DNA from: Channallabes apus
Taxonomy: Eukaryota > Chordata > Actinopteri > Siluriformes > Clariidae
Direction of reading: 5' to 3'
Assembly (NCBI GenBank): GCA_030522415.1
Contig: CM060106.1
Coordinates: 29,885,485-29,949,484, forward strand
Length of the DNA stretch: 64,000 bases
A model generated the notes under the pieces. That model saw only the letters and a program-made list of their open reading frames with translations, was not told where the DNA came from and searched no databases. The position numbers and the translations under genes were made by a program. Positions 38,463 through 50,982 of this stretch are shown here, piece by piece (the first letter of the stretch is position 1; each line of letters opens with the position of its first letter).

Positions 38463-38830
38463 AGGGGGCGGCACGGTGGTGTAGTGGTTAGCACTGTCGC
38501 CTTGCACCTCCAGGGTCGATTCCCGGCCAGGCTCGATTCCCGTCTCTGTGTGCATGGAGTTTGCATGTTCTCCCCGTGCTTGGTGGGTTTCCTCTGGGTA
38601 CTCTGGTTTCCTCCCACAGTCCAAAGACATGCAGATTAGGCTAATTGGTGTTCCCAAATTGACCATAGTGTGTGAATGAGTGTGTGTGTGTATGTGTGTG
38701 TGTGCTCTGCGATGGATTGGCACGCTGTCCAGGGTGTACCCTGCCTCGTGCCCAGAGTCTCCTGGGATAGGCTCCAGGTCCCCGTGACCCTAAATTCAAG
38801 ATAAAGCGGTATAGAAGATGGATGGATGGT
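38463..38830 (+). repeat. DANA/HE1-type SINE
   Basis: GGGGGCGGCACGGTGGTGTA starts the tRNA-like head. The body TGCATGGAGTTTGCATGTTC, the CCACAGTCCAAAGACATGCA segment and the tail GATGGATTGGCACGCTGTCC match the copy at 7605. It ends in (GATG)n. No clear target duplication was found. Confidence 0.88.
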
Positions 38831-39024
38831 TTATTCTGACAATAACCAATATACAATATCTCTCTCTCTCTTTAATATTAGCAATTCAACTGTAAAGTAA
38901 CTCTCATTCTTCAGGAACAAGGAAATAATCTGTAACTCAGAATACAAGAAGTGACATTCTCAGACAAAGCCCCAAAAAATGTTTGATAATCATTTATACC
39001 CACATCACCTGTTTTTAATTTGTG

Positions 39025-39110
39025 GGTCACAGCAGAGCAGGGCCATTCCTGCAATGGTTTGGCACCCTGTCCAGGGTGTACCCCGCTTTGTGCCCTGTCT
39101 CCTTTCAGGG
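39025..39110 (+). repeat. DANA-type SINE tail fragment
   Basis: GGTTTGGCACCCTGTCCAGG and GTGTACCCCGCTTTGTGCCC match the tail segment of the full copies; the head is absent. Confidence 0.6.
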
Positions 39111-39140
39111 CATTCATTCAAAGGTATCATTTATAGGTAG

Positions 39141-39375
39141 GGCAGTGGTGGCTCAGTCGGTTAAGGCTGTGGGTTATTGATCGGAAAGTCGGTGGTTTGA
39201 GCCCCAGCATCGCCAAGTTGCCACTGTTGAGCCCTTGAGCAAGGCCCTTAACCCTATCTGCTCCAGGGGCGCTGTAAGCTGACTGACCCTGTGCTCTGAC
39301 CCCAGTTTCCTAATTGGGATATGCGAAGAAGACATTTCATTGTGCTGTAAAGTACATGTGACAAATAATTGAACA
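39141..39375 (+). repeat. tRNA-derived SINE of a different type
   Basis: GGTGGCTCAGTCGGTTAAGG then GGTTTGAGCCC (box B) form the head. The body shares GCCACTGTTGAGCCCTTGAG and CAAGGCCCTTAACCC with V-SINE-like copies, but the tail (GACATTTCATTGTGCTGTAA) differs and ends CTTCTTCT. Confidence 0.7.
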
Positions 39376-41170
39376 TTCTTCTTCTTCTCTTCTTCTTCTG
39401 TTTAAGAACTAGACATAATGTCATGAAGTTTGTGTCCCTAGAGTTGGGAAGGAGGGGATAGTTCCCCTGTTTGACACGTGAGAGGAGAGCGGATGTTACG
39501 GAGGACGTACGTTAGGATGTATTGTTTTGTAGGACATGAGAATAAATGAGTAGGATAAGAAGGGATGTGGAAGGGATAGGCTGGGGTCAACTAAAGGACA
39601 CTGGATAGGGTGATGGGGCGATGGATACCAGTGTGGTAGGAGAGGAGAAGGGGTGAATAGAGATGAGAAAAGACAAAATGAAAGAGAAAGAAAGAATGGT
39701 GTTCACATTGAGATGGATTTAGAGAAGACTATTGGTTCTGGGCTCATTAGCACAGAGATGCTGCACTCATAAAGTGGATAGGAGATGAGAAGGAGGGTGA
39801 CGGGACAGGGTGAGAGAGTAAAGAGGTGGAGAACAAGTGGACCATTTCTCCTCCTTTCTCTCAATCTTTTTTTGTTCCAGTCTTGAGAGGCTCTCCTGAG
39901 TTGTATGGACCAGTGGGAAATTCACTGCACTCATTTTTCATCTCTTCACCATGTAACTTGTCAGAATAAATGACCAAGTGGACCTTGTGGTGTCCATTAT
40001 ATTTGCATCATTAATGTCTTTTCTTTCTATTAGTGTCTTAATTTGCTCTGTTTATATTTTATGTACAGCATAGTGACTTTTCACTTCTTTCTTTCAATCT
40101 TTCTTACTTCCTTCTTTCATTCTTTTTCCTCACTTCTCCTTTTGCCTGCTTGCCTGCTTGCTTGTCCAAACATCCTTCTATCCATCCTTCTATCCATCCT
40201 TCTATACTCGTTCTTTCATCCTTCCTTTCACTGGTTCATTCATCCACCCTGCCATCATCCATCCAGTCATGTATCCAGCCATCCTTTTTATCCCTCTACC
40301 CTTTCTTTTGTCCATCCATCTATACTTAAATATTTCCTCCTCCTTTTTAAGTGGAATTGCTGAGATATCAAGTAAAACTTGTTTTAGGTTAATCACCCAA
40401 TTATGGTTGGCTTTAACATCATGTATCATGTTTTTGTTATCAGTTTGTCTGTCTTTGTCTGTCTTTGTCAAGGCTTGGGTAGATCTTTGAATGACAAAGT
40501 GTGTGTATGCACTAGTTAGATATAACCCTATTCTTGAGCAATGATAACATTCAAGCTCATTTTCAGAGGCTTTATTCTAAGCCCATTACACTCCCGTATC
40601 CTGTACGATGCACCAGTATCATGACGAGAGTAATCTTTATGTAAGAATAGATTTAACCATATGCTATGTTACTTACTTCTGATCTATCAGACGAGTGCCT
40701 TGCTTGATGATTTTCTCAGCAGCAGCACATGTGTGTATCATGCTAATGAAATGTGTTCTAAGAATCCCAGTTCATGATTTATGTATTAGAAAGAATTTTG
40801 ATTAGTCTAAATACATACATGAATATATGAGATCTGGCAAAGTCACGTGTGGGTAAGAAAAGGCAGAGGGAGAAGAAAGTGAGATAGGGCGAGTGATGTC
40901 TGTTTTCACCTCCTAATCTAGCCCAGAGGGAAATGGTAGCATCTCTAGCCATGCTAATATCCCGCTCCAGACACACACAGATTTGGGATCTCTGAAATCT
41001 GAAATCCTCATTGGCATCAAGGGAATGAAACCTACTGTAAAGTCAGTGGTCAGTGCTGTGTTTCATTATTTGAACGTATTTTCTTTAAAGGAATAACATA
41101 TTGCCATTTAATTTTTTTAATTTTTATCATTTAACATCTAGAAATCTAGAAAGAATGAATTTTCATGCTA
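39376..41170. other. Intergenic stretch without a supported gene
   Basis: Purine-rich at 39420-39870 and pyrimidine-rich at 40080-40340 (CTTTCTT and CATCCTTCTATC-type repeats). Short ORFs here are compositional artefacts. Confidence 0.45.
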
Positions 41171-41590
41171 CACTATATTGCCAAAAACATTTGCTCGCCT
41201 GCCTTCACATACATATATATGAACTTGAGTAAAATCCATCCATAGGGTTTAATATGATGTTGGTCCACCCTTTGCAGCTGTAACAGCTTCAACTCTTCTG
41301 TGAAGGCTCTTCAGAAGGTTTAGGAGTGTGTTTATTGGAATTGTTGACCATTCTTCCAGAAGCGCATTTGTGAGGTCAGACACTGATGTGGGACGAGAAG
41401 GGCTGGTTCACAGACTCCACTCTAATTCATCCCAAAGGTGTTTCTATCAGGTTCTATCAGGTCAGAACTCTTCCACACGAAATTTGCTCATCCATGCCTT
41501 TATAGACTTTGCTTTATGTACTGGTGCGCAGTGTCATGTTGGAACAGGAAGGGCCATCCGGAAACTGTTTCTCAGGTCAAGTGTCACTGG
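41171..41590 (-). mobile_element. Tc1-like element, 3' half only
   Basis: Begins CACTATATTGCCAAAAACAT, the terminal repeat of a Tc1-like family. The minus strand reads through the transposase C-terminus (GGTCCACCCTTTGCAGCTGT complement; CATTCTTCCAGAAGCGCATT). The other half is gone after about 41590, with a small duplication GTTCTATCAG at 41450. Decayed. Confidence 0.75.
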
Positions 41591-41959
41591 ATGACCCACA
41601 CACAATTATCTAGTTTATCTAGTTTGGGCAATTTAGAAATTATCACCTACAGTACTTTGGAAAAGTCTTGAGACTTCCATCATTTCTTCATATTTTGCTT
41701 TCAACGAGCCAGACCTTCTTGTAATTTTTAAATGTAGTCAGGAATAGTTTTCCCGGATTCCTTAAGGGCTTTTTTTTTTTATTTTACTTTATTTTTTTGC
41801 CTCTTGTTTTTGCCAAATTTATGGGCTCTCATTTCCTGAACAGTTCTAGAAAAATGTTTTTTTGTTTGTTAAGACACATAGTGATCTATGAATCATTTAT
41901 GCATTAAAAATACATCTAATTTGAAACCAGTGAGAAACAGAAGCAGATGATCAGGCCGG

Positions 41960-42755
41960 TGATTAGTAGGGTTGTTACTGGTTGATACTGGTATTGGAAA
42001 TGCTGCCGATACCACGAAAAAATCTGGCATCGGAATCGGCGAGTATTTGAATCCACGTACCGATCCGATACCATTTTCCTAAACATAACCTATTTATGCT
42101 CACTAGCTTTGCTAGCTTAGCTTACTTACAGAGTGTCACGGCGTGCGCCTGTGTTGGGCATGCGCCCAAATTGATATCGCTCCTCGCTCACTAGTTAGGC
42201 GGCCTCCCCCCCCCCCCCCCCCCCTTTAGGTATGTGAAGGAGCAGGGCCGAAGAATCAGGCAACGGCCCATGAGCTATCGCCGCTAATGAAAACATGGCG
42301 GGGAGTGTAGCTCGGGGTCTGACTGTTGGGAAGCTGGACTTTGCGACGCGGTGGATTTTATGAGAGACAGTGGCACAAGAGCGGGGCGATGTGATGCGCC
42401 CCAGAGACTTAAAAAAGGGGGGCGCCTTTGATCCCTGCGAGAGGAGCGCGTGAATGAGTGAATGAGCTGCGCGAGCTCCCGCGTACAGCCCGCCTTCCCA
42501 TCCCTGCCGCCGAAGTGGAAAAGGCCGCAGAGAGCCTTTAACCCTTTCCTTCCCCATTTTTCTAAATAAATTACCCTTTTCCTGTAAGACCTCGCCTCCT
42601 GTCCGTGTTTCATGGTGTCGCCCGTGCACTTAGGGTCGAACCCGTTACACAAGGCTAGTAGTATTTTACTTAAAAAAAGAAATTAGATATATAGAGCCCA
42701 AGTATCGGAATCGGTATCGTGAGGGGAAAATGGTATCGGAACTTCTCTAGTAATT
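41960..42755. mobile_element. hAT-like or similar element with GATACC-rich termini, host of a candidate solo LTR
   Basis: Left sequence around 41975-42075 (GATACTGGTATTGG, CCGATCCGATACCATTTTCC) mirrors right sequence around 42690-42745 (GGAATCGGTATCGTG, AAAATGGTATCGG). The exact ends and target duplication could not be fixed. Confidence 0.5.
42134..42649 (+). mobile_element. Candidate solo LTR
   Basis: 516 bases start TGTCACGGCG and end CCCGTTACA. An AATAAA near 42566 is followed by a short CG-rich segment, as in R-U5 of a Gypsy-type LTR. G+C is far above the flanks, and a C19 run lies at 42206-42224. Flanking 5-mers CAGAG and CAAGG are only a partial match, so the call is tentative. Confidence 0.5.
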
Positions 42756-42829
42756 AGTGTACTGCTGATGCTGAGGGGTTAGAACAGACAAGAGGAGAAA
42801 TGAGGTTGAGAATTTGAGAACGGCAATCA

Positions 42830-42930
42830 GCCTAATCTGCATGTGGGTCGAACCTGGCCCTGAATTTAACCCATACCCTGGAGGCGCAAGGCGACAACAC
42901 TAACCATTAAGCCTCAGTGCTGACCATAGA
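42830..42930 (-). repeat. DANA-type SINE head fragment
   Basis: The complement reads GGTCAGCACTGAGGCTTAAT, then the GTTGTCGCCTTGCGCCTCCAG-like segment, with the GACCCACATGCAGATTAGG segment placed directly after it. The body between is deleted. Confidence 0.6.
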
Positions 42931-43802
42931 GAAATACTTGATGGAATAATAAATTTTGTCACATTTATTATTTTGACTCCAAAGTCACCTCTTTGTGGAA
43001 TTTTTTTAAATGGCACATTCTTTAATGCAGTCCTTCCACTCTTCCTAAATAATACGTTTTATATTATTTTTGTGTTCGTTCTGTTAAAGTATTCCTTAGT
43101 GTTTTCATTCCGAAGAGGGCAGAATTACATAATAAATGGACGGGTCAAAGATCACGGCCTGTCTGTGCTGTTTAAACACTTTGCAAAATGATATTTGTTT
43201 TACTTATAGGTCTGTTGACGCTGAGACAACAACTCTCCTCTGGAATGGCTTTGTCATTTGAATGAAGCTCAGAATGTACCACAAAAGTGTGATCCAACTT
43301 CGGTCTGAGGCTTTTCAGCGGACTGATACAAGGTCTCAACTTTCAAACGCATTCTATATGATTAAAATATATTGGATCTGGACTGCAAAGCCACAAAGAT
43401 CAAGTAGACAATATAAATTTTTACATCTGTGTGTGACCCGTATGTATTTTATTCTCTGTTTTATTTCTGTGTGCTGTACCCTACTTTGTCCCCAAGTTCC
43501 TCTAACAAAGTAATCTCTTGACCTTATTGTATTAAAAACTCTCATCTATAAGGTTTAAGTTTTGTCCCACATATTTAATGTATGTGATGTCATACAGTAT
43601 TAGACTAGATAGCATTTGTGTAGTTAAGCACGGGTTCACTGCACACATTTTGATATACATAATACTTTTAATTAAAATGAGCCACAAGCTAATATAATGA
43701 TTCTGAATGTTAAATCATATTCATAAATGTTTAGAATAGAATGTTTATTATTTGATATTGATACTGATTATAAAACCTTGAGCATTAGCCAGTAACAATA
43801 CC

Positions 43803-43878
<76 letters not shown>

Positions 43879-44882
43879 CTATGTATATCTATATATAGTA
43901 TATAGATATACATAGTATCCAATACTGTGTTTTTAACGGATACAATTTTCAAACTTAAAAATAAATTTTCCATTGCAAATGAAAATAAAGATCCATCCAT
44001 ACATGCGTCAGCCATTTTTTATTCATCCGACCTATATTTCATCCATAATTTCTTTTTATATCTATCCTTCTATCCCACCAGCGAGCCAGCCAGTTGTATC
44101 CATTCATCTTTACTTTATATCCAATCAGTACATCTTTCCATTGTTTTCTCCATCTCTTAATGACTTGAATGTCATCTGATCCTGGGTAAAGGATTTCAGC
44201 CATGTTTTCTCTGCTAACCCTCACAAAGTCAACATGTCATAAAATCTCAGAATTAATATGTTCATGTTTGCAGTGAGCAAACATGCACTTTTTACAGGGA
44301 ATTATACTGTATATATTAAATACTATTGTTAGTACCCGTTATTAACGGGAAAAAGTTTTGTAGAAAGAGTAGCTTAAAGCTTAAACCATTGGTTGATTTA
44401 AGACGCACCCACGTATTGACGCCTGCACAGTACGCTGCCAAAACGTCTGGTTTATAATCTGGCACATACCTGCTCATAAGTTATTTTCTACTAAACATTT
44501 GGATTTCCTTTATGGCGCAGGTTTAACTTCAGACAAATAGTCTGACGAAAAGTACTGACAAAGTTTCTTTAAATTCTGTCTAGCCAGTTTTGTGTGATGC
44601 TGTGACAAAATCTGGCTGGACAGACAAACAGACAGGCGGACATACAGACAGAAAAATATTCTGGGACTGGTTACTGGTCCTCCAATGTATGAAACATAAA
44701 TATGTCATTGAAAGAGCGAGTTCTGACCAATGTTCAGACAAAACTTTTCTTTTATTCATATGGATATATTATATTTATGTGCCCATAAACGGTATATATG
44801 GTATTTTGTATACCGTCTCAGAATAATGCCTTTAGGCATAATTATGCACAATTTCCGTGTTGTATGTTGTGTATATTCAAGG

Positions 44883-44936
<54 letters not shown>

Positions 44937-46439
44937 GATGCCTCAATAACTGGGGCAGAACTGATTGGTGCTGATGCCTGTAGGCATGTAGAGACCTACA
45001 TTCAGTGACAGTAAAGGACAGAAAGACAAGGAGGAGGGGTGGTTTTCTTAGTGTCCGGGCCAACATAATGGGTATTTAACATTTAAACTGTCGCTTTTCT
45101 ACCCTACCAACTAGCTAAAGACCTGACAGGATAGGTGCTGATGCAATTGTTACCTGTTGCAAAAGCATTGACACAACAGCAAAAGGAAGAATTAAAAGAG
45201 ACCTAGTGTGGGAAAAGACAGGGAGAAAACACCATGATGCTGTGATAGGTTAATCACCAGGTGGAGGACAGGCGCAGATCCATCTGCTGGCCTTCTATGG
45301 GACTTCCAATGAACAGTCACAATTTAGAAATGTAGACTCAAAGATACACAAATGAGAGAAAGAAAGGAGTCCAAGAGGTTAATAAGTGGGATGCGAATAT
45401 TTAAGTGATGATTCATGCAGGAAGCATATGCAGGGTGAAGGTGACATTTTATCTTAGTGACAGGGGTGTTTGTGTGTATGGTGTAACAGGAGACCCCCTG
45501 TGATGAGCAAACCTGTGCTTCCTTCTTATTATGTGCATTTGTCATTTCTTAAAATGTATCCAGTCCTTCCTGTCTAACCCAATATTACTGAGCCTATTGT
45601 TGCTGTACTGTATATGATATTTAATGTAAGTGACTCATTTGGTATATGCGGTCATAACATCCAAAGCAACACATTATATGAAACGGCACTTCCAAAGTTT
45701 TTAAATATTGATTAAAGCATTAATTTTGCCAAATACTTTCAAACAAGAGATATTGTTCTAATGTTTGGAGATGTCCTAAAATGTCCTAACTAACTTAACT
45801 AGCTAACTACTTCTTTTAAAGGTTTCCAACTCTAGTCTTTAAACCTATTTCTAAGCCTATTAGAAATAAAAAAGTTCACAGGAACATTTGGAAAATTATA
45901 ATTCCTCAATATTGCCATGCAGTGAGTCTCTTGATTTCTTTGTTACAGGCTTCTAAATGCAACACAAGACTCTTTCAAATAGAAATCTTTCGAAAAAGCC
46001 TTTAATAAGACTTCACTAATTCACTCTGAAGTCACCTACCTGGCACAACGCCTCCTCGGTGTGTCCTTTTAAGGTGCATAATGGTGTTCTGGTTTCAGCA
46101 TAGGCATGTTTAACACAAAAATGTCAGTGTCTGATGTGCACATTCCATAATATGGTGGTTAAATTAGTCCTCTGCTCTGAGATTCAGGGCCTCCCAGACC
46201 TCACTGCCTCTCCAATTTTCTGTATTTCCAACTGTTACACTTGTTTTGTTTCATTCCTATATTGTTAGCTGATAACTGTTTACTTTTTTAAGGTGGGTTG
46301 CACCATCACATGTCTTTAAAATGTTACACCCCTGTTCCACGGTGCTGCCTCTCCCTTTTTACACAAATCTCATTTCACCTCTGTGTCTACCTACAGTACT
46401 GTAAGATGCTGGTTTGAAGGCTAAGCAACAACGTTACTG
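42931..46439. other. Intergenic stretch with microsatellites
   Basis: No gene is supported. It contains the (TATC)n array with an adjoining palindrome, T22-(GT)n at 44882-44932, and small tandem (AGACAGAC) motifs near 44620. Confidence 0.45.
43804..43877. repeat. (TATC)n microsatellite
   Basis: About 18 perfect tetranucleotide copies, followed directly by a long AT-rich inverted repeat to about 43918. Confidence 0.95.
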
Positions 46440-46690
46440 CTATTCATTTGGCACAGTAGTTTAGTGGTTAGCACTTTTGCGTTGCACCTTTAGTGTTTTG
46501 CAAGGCAACAAGTGCAATAGAGTTTACATGCTTGGCAGGTTTCCTCCCACAGTCCAGTGAAACGGAGATTTAAGGTAATTGGTGTTCCCGAATTGCCCGT
46601 AGTGTATGAATGTTGACTGGAGGTCCTACGATAGTTGTGAAAATGCCTCCACGGTCCCTAGATAGACTACAGAGGTTCCTAGATGGATAG
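46440..46690 (+). repeat. Degraded DANA-type SINE
   Basis: GGCACAGTAGTTTAGTGGTT, AGGTTTCCTCCCACAGTCCA and TGGTGTTCCCGAATTGCCCG match the family in order, with part of the middle missing. Ends in (GATG)n. Confidence 0.7.
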
Positions 46691-46764
46691 ATGGATGGAT
46701 GGAGTGAGCTGTCAGGAAGCCACAACAATTCTGTCTTGAACAGGCTCTGTGTGGAAAGGCCACA

Positions 46765-47789
46765 CTTACACAGACCCTCTGTATTAGGCACAGTTGGTCA
46801 GATGCTTATTAACACAAATAAATCAGGCAATAACATAGGAGCAACTCAATGCATTTACTGTAGCCATGTAGACATGGGCAGGGCAATCTACTGAAGTTCA
46901 AACCGCACATCAGAATTGGGAAGAAAGGTGATTTTACCTTTTCACCATTGAATGTGGCCTGGTTGTTGGTTGCCCTACTGGCTGGTCTGAGTTTTTCAGA
47001 AACTACTGATCTACTGGGATTTTCACACAGAACCATATTGAGGATCTACAGAGAATGACCTGAAAAAGAGCAAATATCCAGTGAACAGAAGTTCTCTGGG
47101 TGAAAATGCCTCATTCATGACAGAGGTCAGAGGAGAACAGTTGAGAACAGTAGCTCAGTGGTTAAGGCATTGGACTACGGTTCAGAAGATCCCAGGTTCA
47201 AACCCCACAACCACCAAGTTGCCACTGTTGGGCCCTTGAGCAAGGCCCTTAACCCTCAATATAAAAATGTAAGTCGCTCTGGATAAGAGCGTCTGCCAAA
47301 TGCCTAAATGTAAATGACATCTTGTTACAACTGAGGTATGCTGAAGAGCATCTCTGAACACACAACACATTGAACCTTGAAGCAGTTGGCCTACTGCAGC
47401 AAATACCAAACTGGGTGCCACTCCCGTCAGGGGAAAAAACAGGAAACTGAGGCTACAATTTGCACAGAGTCACCAAAACAGCACAACAGCAGATCATCTG
47501 TATGGTGGGCGTAAACAACATGAAAGCATGGACGCATCCTGCCTCTTATCAATGGTTCGGGGTGCTGGTCGTGGTGTAATGGTTTGGAGAATATTTTCTT
47601 AGCACAGTTTGGGCCCCTTATTACCAAATGAGCGTTGAGTGTTGTTGCTGACCTTGTCCACCTCTTTATTCCCAACAGGATAATATGCCACATCACAAAG
47701 CTATTTCTCAATCCAATCGAGCACCTTTGTGATGTGGTGAACAGGCGATTCCCTTAATGGTGTACCTAGTGAAGTGGTCGGAGGGTGTA
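46765..47789 (+). mobile_element. Decayed Tc1-like element with SINE insert
   Basis: It runs from about CTTACACAGACCCTCTGTAT with TTAGGCACAGTTG to TGTACCTAGTGAAGTGGTCG near 47781. Between lie family phrases in order: AAACCGCACATCAGAATTGG, GAAACTACTGATCTACTGGG, TCTCTGAACACACAACACAT, GGTGGGCGTAAACAACATGA, GGATAATATGCCACATCACA and CAATCCAATCGAGCACCTTT. The frame is broken many times and a large part is deleted. The last two phrases cover the second D and the E of the DDE triad. Confidence 0.8.
47140..47320 (+). repeat. V-SINE-like SINE inside the Tc1-like element
   Basis: Head AGTAGCTCAGTGGTTAAGGC, box B GGTTCAAACCC, core GGGCCCTTGAGCAAGGCCCT, tail GTAAGTCGCTCTGGATAAGA with GCGTCTGCCAAATGCC. 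A short GAGAAC repeat occurs at its left edge. Confidence 0.85.
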
Positions 47790-48691
47790 GTTTTAACAGA
47801 GAAGGTTAAAATGTTCATAATTAACTAATGTTGCTAGCAAATTCCCTGCCTTTCCCTCTGAATGTACAGCACATGTAGTAGAAAACATAACCCATACGTC
47901 TGAAGTGCGTGTTACGTGCCCTGAGCAGTCCCACTGTGAAGAGGATGTGTTAAATCACTGATGGCTCCAAGGCTAATGACCTCCATACCGCAACATCCCA
48001 GTGCTTAAGTTCACATACAGTGGTTTCCTGTGTTCTGTTTCCCCTTACTAAATGACCCTGATGAGGATTCTGGAATTTCACAAGGAGTCCAAGGTCAAAT
48101 GAGACGCACGAACTGTGTAGCACTCAAAGTAAGGTGTTTCCTTTAAGTTTACAGTTATGCAATGATCCGTGTCATTCTATGGAAAGATGACTATGCGTTA
48201 GGCTTATCCATTCATGAATTCTAGGTTATGAAACTTTTCTTTCTTGCTAAGTCACCTGAAATACTGTTCTCCTGCAGGAAGTTTAAAAAGCTTACTCACG
48301 TTAAAGCAGCTTTCTGAATAATTTAAGAAGTCTCTGAGGCACTATGATAAGACTTAAAAAAAAAAAAAAGTTGAGTTCATGCACTTATGAGAGTAGAATT
48401 GCAGCGTATAAGTCTAAAGACAGAGTGTCTAAATTTAGCTTTGTTTCTCAGTGGTAGGTATGACCCCTTTAATACCCGACACTTCATATGTCATGGAACT
48501 GGATTTTTATACTTATGCGGTTTCTATTACATAGAAACCGCTGTATTGTATACAATACATAGGCTGTATTGTATGCCCATGTGGAAATATTAAAGTATAT
48601 TTGACTACATTAAAGTCAAGTGTTCTTAATTTTTAGTTGTTTAATAAATAACAATAACAATAACAATAATAATAGGGCTATACTGTATACA
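47790..48691. other. Intergenic stretch; holds two adjoining palindromes
   Basis: No gene. A hairpin (48517-48541) and a perfect 18-base palindrome (48542-48559) lie end to end. An AACAAT-type run is at 48648-48675. Confidence 0.5.
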
Positions 48692-48960
48692 AGGGGCATT
48701 CAAGCCAACCTAGGACTTTTTGTTGTGCAGAATAACAGAACACAGAATAACAGAATTATTTTTTTTCTCTATATGATGCTACACTAATGCACTTATCCTA
48801 GTATTTCACTAGTGCTTGGACACCATCAATGTAGAAAGTTTTCTCAGTACGCCGGAGCCATGATCGTACTGCCTGATTCACATCTGAAACAGATGAACTC
48901 CTTCAGTGGCCCTATATGCAGTAGAAGAGGCCTGGAGCGAGGTGAGGACTGTAATGCAGC
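48692..48960 (-). pseudogene. mariner-like transposase remnant
   Basis: The minus strand of AATGCACTTATCCTAGTATT, CACCATCAATGTAGAAAGTT and TTCTCAGTACGCCGGAGCCA matches the order of an animal mariner transposase interior as I know it. Ends are missing and stops are present. Confidence 0.45.
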
Positions 48961-49096
48961 AATAACTAATTAACAAATAGTTCTTGTATTGTGCAAGTGG
49001 TGTTCATGAATGATTGTATGTGCAGTTCCCAAAGAAAGATTTTTCTTCAACAAGCTGGCAAAAAGTTATGTGTAATTCACCGAATGGTAATCGTGC

Positions 49097-49214
49097 AGGG
49101 TTTATTTAGTACTAATTACAGTACATTCAATGAAATAGGTCTAGTTTGTTATACTGCTTGTACCGGTTAGTCATCTAATAAAAAAAAGTTTTTATAACTC
49201 TTACATGCTACTGA
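49097..49214. repeat. Direct repeat, copy 1
   Basis: About 118 bases shared with 51355-51466 at roughly 90% identity; see copy 2. Unknown class. Confidence 0.85.
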
Positions 49215-50389
49215 CCCACCTCAGCTGGGATCGTCATACCGCCTTCTTTAAAACTTTTTCACCATTCAAATATTTTAATCTCTTTTGACCGTACTGTGTT
49301 TAAAGTCTTCTGCAAATCGGTTTTACGCCTTCACTCTTTATTGACTTGAACATCCCTATAGTTTTAAACGCAATGGTCCAAATATTTTTCCTTACTTGAG
49401 TTGGAATATTATGATAATTAAATGATAATGTTTCCACATAAACCCTGTTATTGGCTCCAGTATGTACAGTACATGTCTGTAAAATAAGACTCATTAGAAT
49501 GCAAAACTTGGACATAAATATGTTGTTGTTGTTGTTCTTCTTCTTCTTTGCTGTTTTGAAACCATCTCCGGTTCTTATTTCAAACACCTGCTACATGATT
49601 GAGAGTTTCATAGAGGGAAGAGAAATCATGCCTTATGATATTCCCATGGAATGTTATATTAATGGTTGCCACTTCAAATTTTACACACCTTTATGGTTAT
49701 GTAATGAATCGGCATGAACAAATATATAGAAGCTAAAAGTACAAATCTGTTTAGTATACCTTCTACTTTTGAAAATAACCGTTTATGATAAAGACTGTTG
49801 AAATATGTTTTATGCATGGAGCACTTTTACTAGTCTACAGCAGGACCGTAGCAGAAGGCATCATTGGCTCGTTTCTTGGCTGGGTAGGGTTTTTCTCTTC
49901 TTCTGCCAACAGCCTTTCTCGCTATTCAGAAGCCTGTAGGAGAATCCAGTCATGAGTGTGAGAAGCGTAGGCAGTCTTGTGGTGTCTAGCACAGGGTGCT
50001 GCAGGGGAGAACAGAAACAGAGAGGGAAAGTGTTGAATGACTCACTCTGACCCAGTTTGAAGAGCTAGATGGGTAAGCTGGTGTAAAGCTGAAATGTGGC
50101 ATTCAGTTTAGAAGAGCCAAAAAAATAAATACCTATGTAGTGTACACTATTGAAATAAATGCTTGATTTCCCACCACAGACATGTCAGTCCTAAAGGAAA
50201 ACTCCACCTTGAAACACGTTAAATAATATATTGATACTGAGATATGTATTTGTGACATGCTTAGTGTGCCTTGGGCTAATTTGATGGATGGTGCTCTATT
50301 TTCATTATTCCTGTGAGAAGTTAGAAGTTATGTGTCTCACTGGCATGTCAAATGTCTGCTGCATCACTCAACAATCTTTAGGTAACATA

Positions 50390-50982
50390 CACTTTCTGGA
50401 CAAAAAAAAATCTCGAAGATTTCATTAAATTACCTTTAACTGTGATTACAGCACACAATACGGTGTCCAGTTCATGTGTAAAAATGATACTTCGTGCTCC
50501 AGGAAACAATCTTTCACAGTTTGAATCTTGGAATTTGAATACCCGTGCCATCAGGGAAGAAGAATTCTACAGGTGTTCTATTCTGGTCCTTACTGTAAGT
50601 ACATTCAGATTATCAGCTGATTTTACTTTACTTTAAATGACTTCATTTTATTGCTACATAATTTTGAGTCTAGACCGGACCAGCTGAAGCAACCCAAGAT
50701 CCTAACACTGCCTCCAGAGGCTCGTACTGTACAGTGGCCACTATTCATGATGGTTGCATCGCTTCATACGCTTACCTTCTTACCCTGACACTTTTTTGTC
50801 TGACCACATTTGTTCCACAAAGTTGATAGTTCAGCAATCTCCTTTCAGGTTTGATAACATGCTGAAAGGTTCATAATCCAGTTTCCAGTCATTTAATCTC
50901 CTTAGTTGTTTTGCTTGCTTCATGCAGCCCAAGAATTTGACCTTTCTGAAATGCTGACTCTTTTTTGGTCAGGCAGTGTATG
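50390..50982 (-). mobile_element. Degraded DNA transposon remnant
   Basis: The ends ACTTTCTGGACAAAAAAAAA and TTTTTTGGTCAGGCAGTGTA look like inverted repeats of the 'CACTGCCTGGCCAAAAAA' fish type. The interior minus strand has Tc1-like traces (CACATTTGTTCCACAAAGTT, TGACCTTTCTGAAATGCTGA) but no frame. Confidence 0.5.

Noticed and set aside
42195..42652. Two long minus ORFs (144 and 122 residues)
   Set aside because: They lie in the GC-rich candidate LTR, where stops are rare by composition; no retroviral-type domain is seen.
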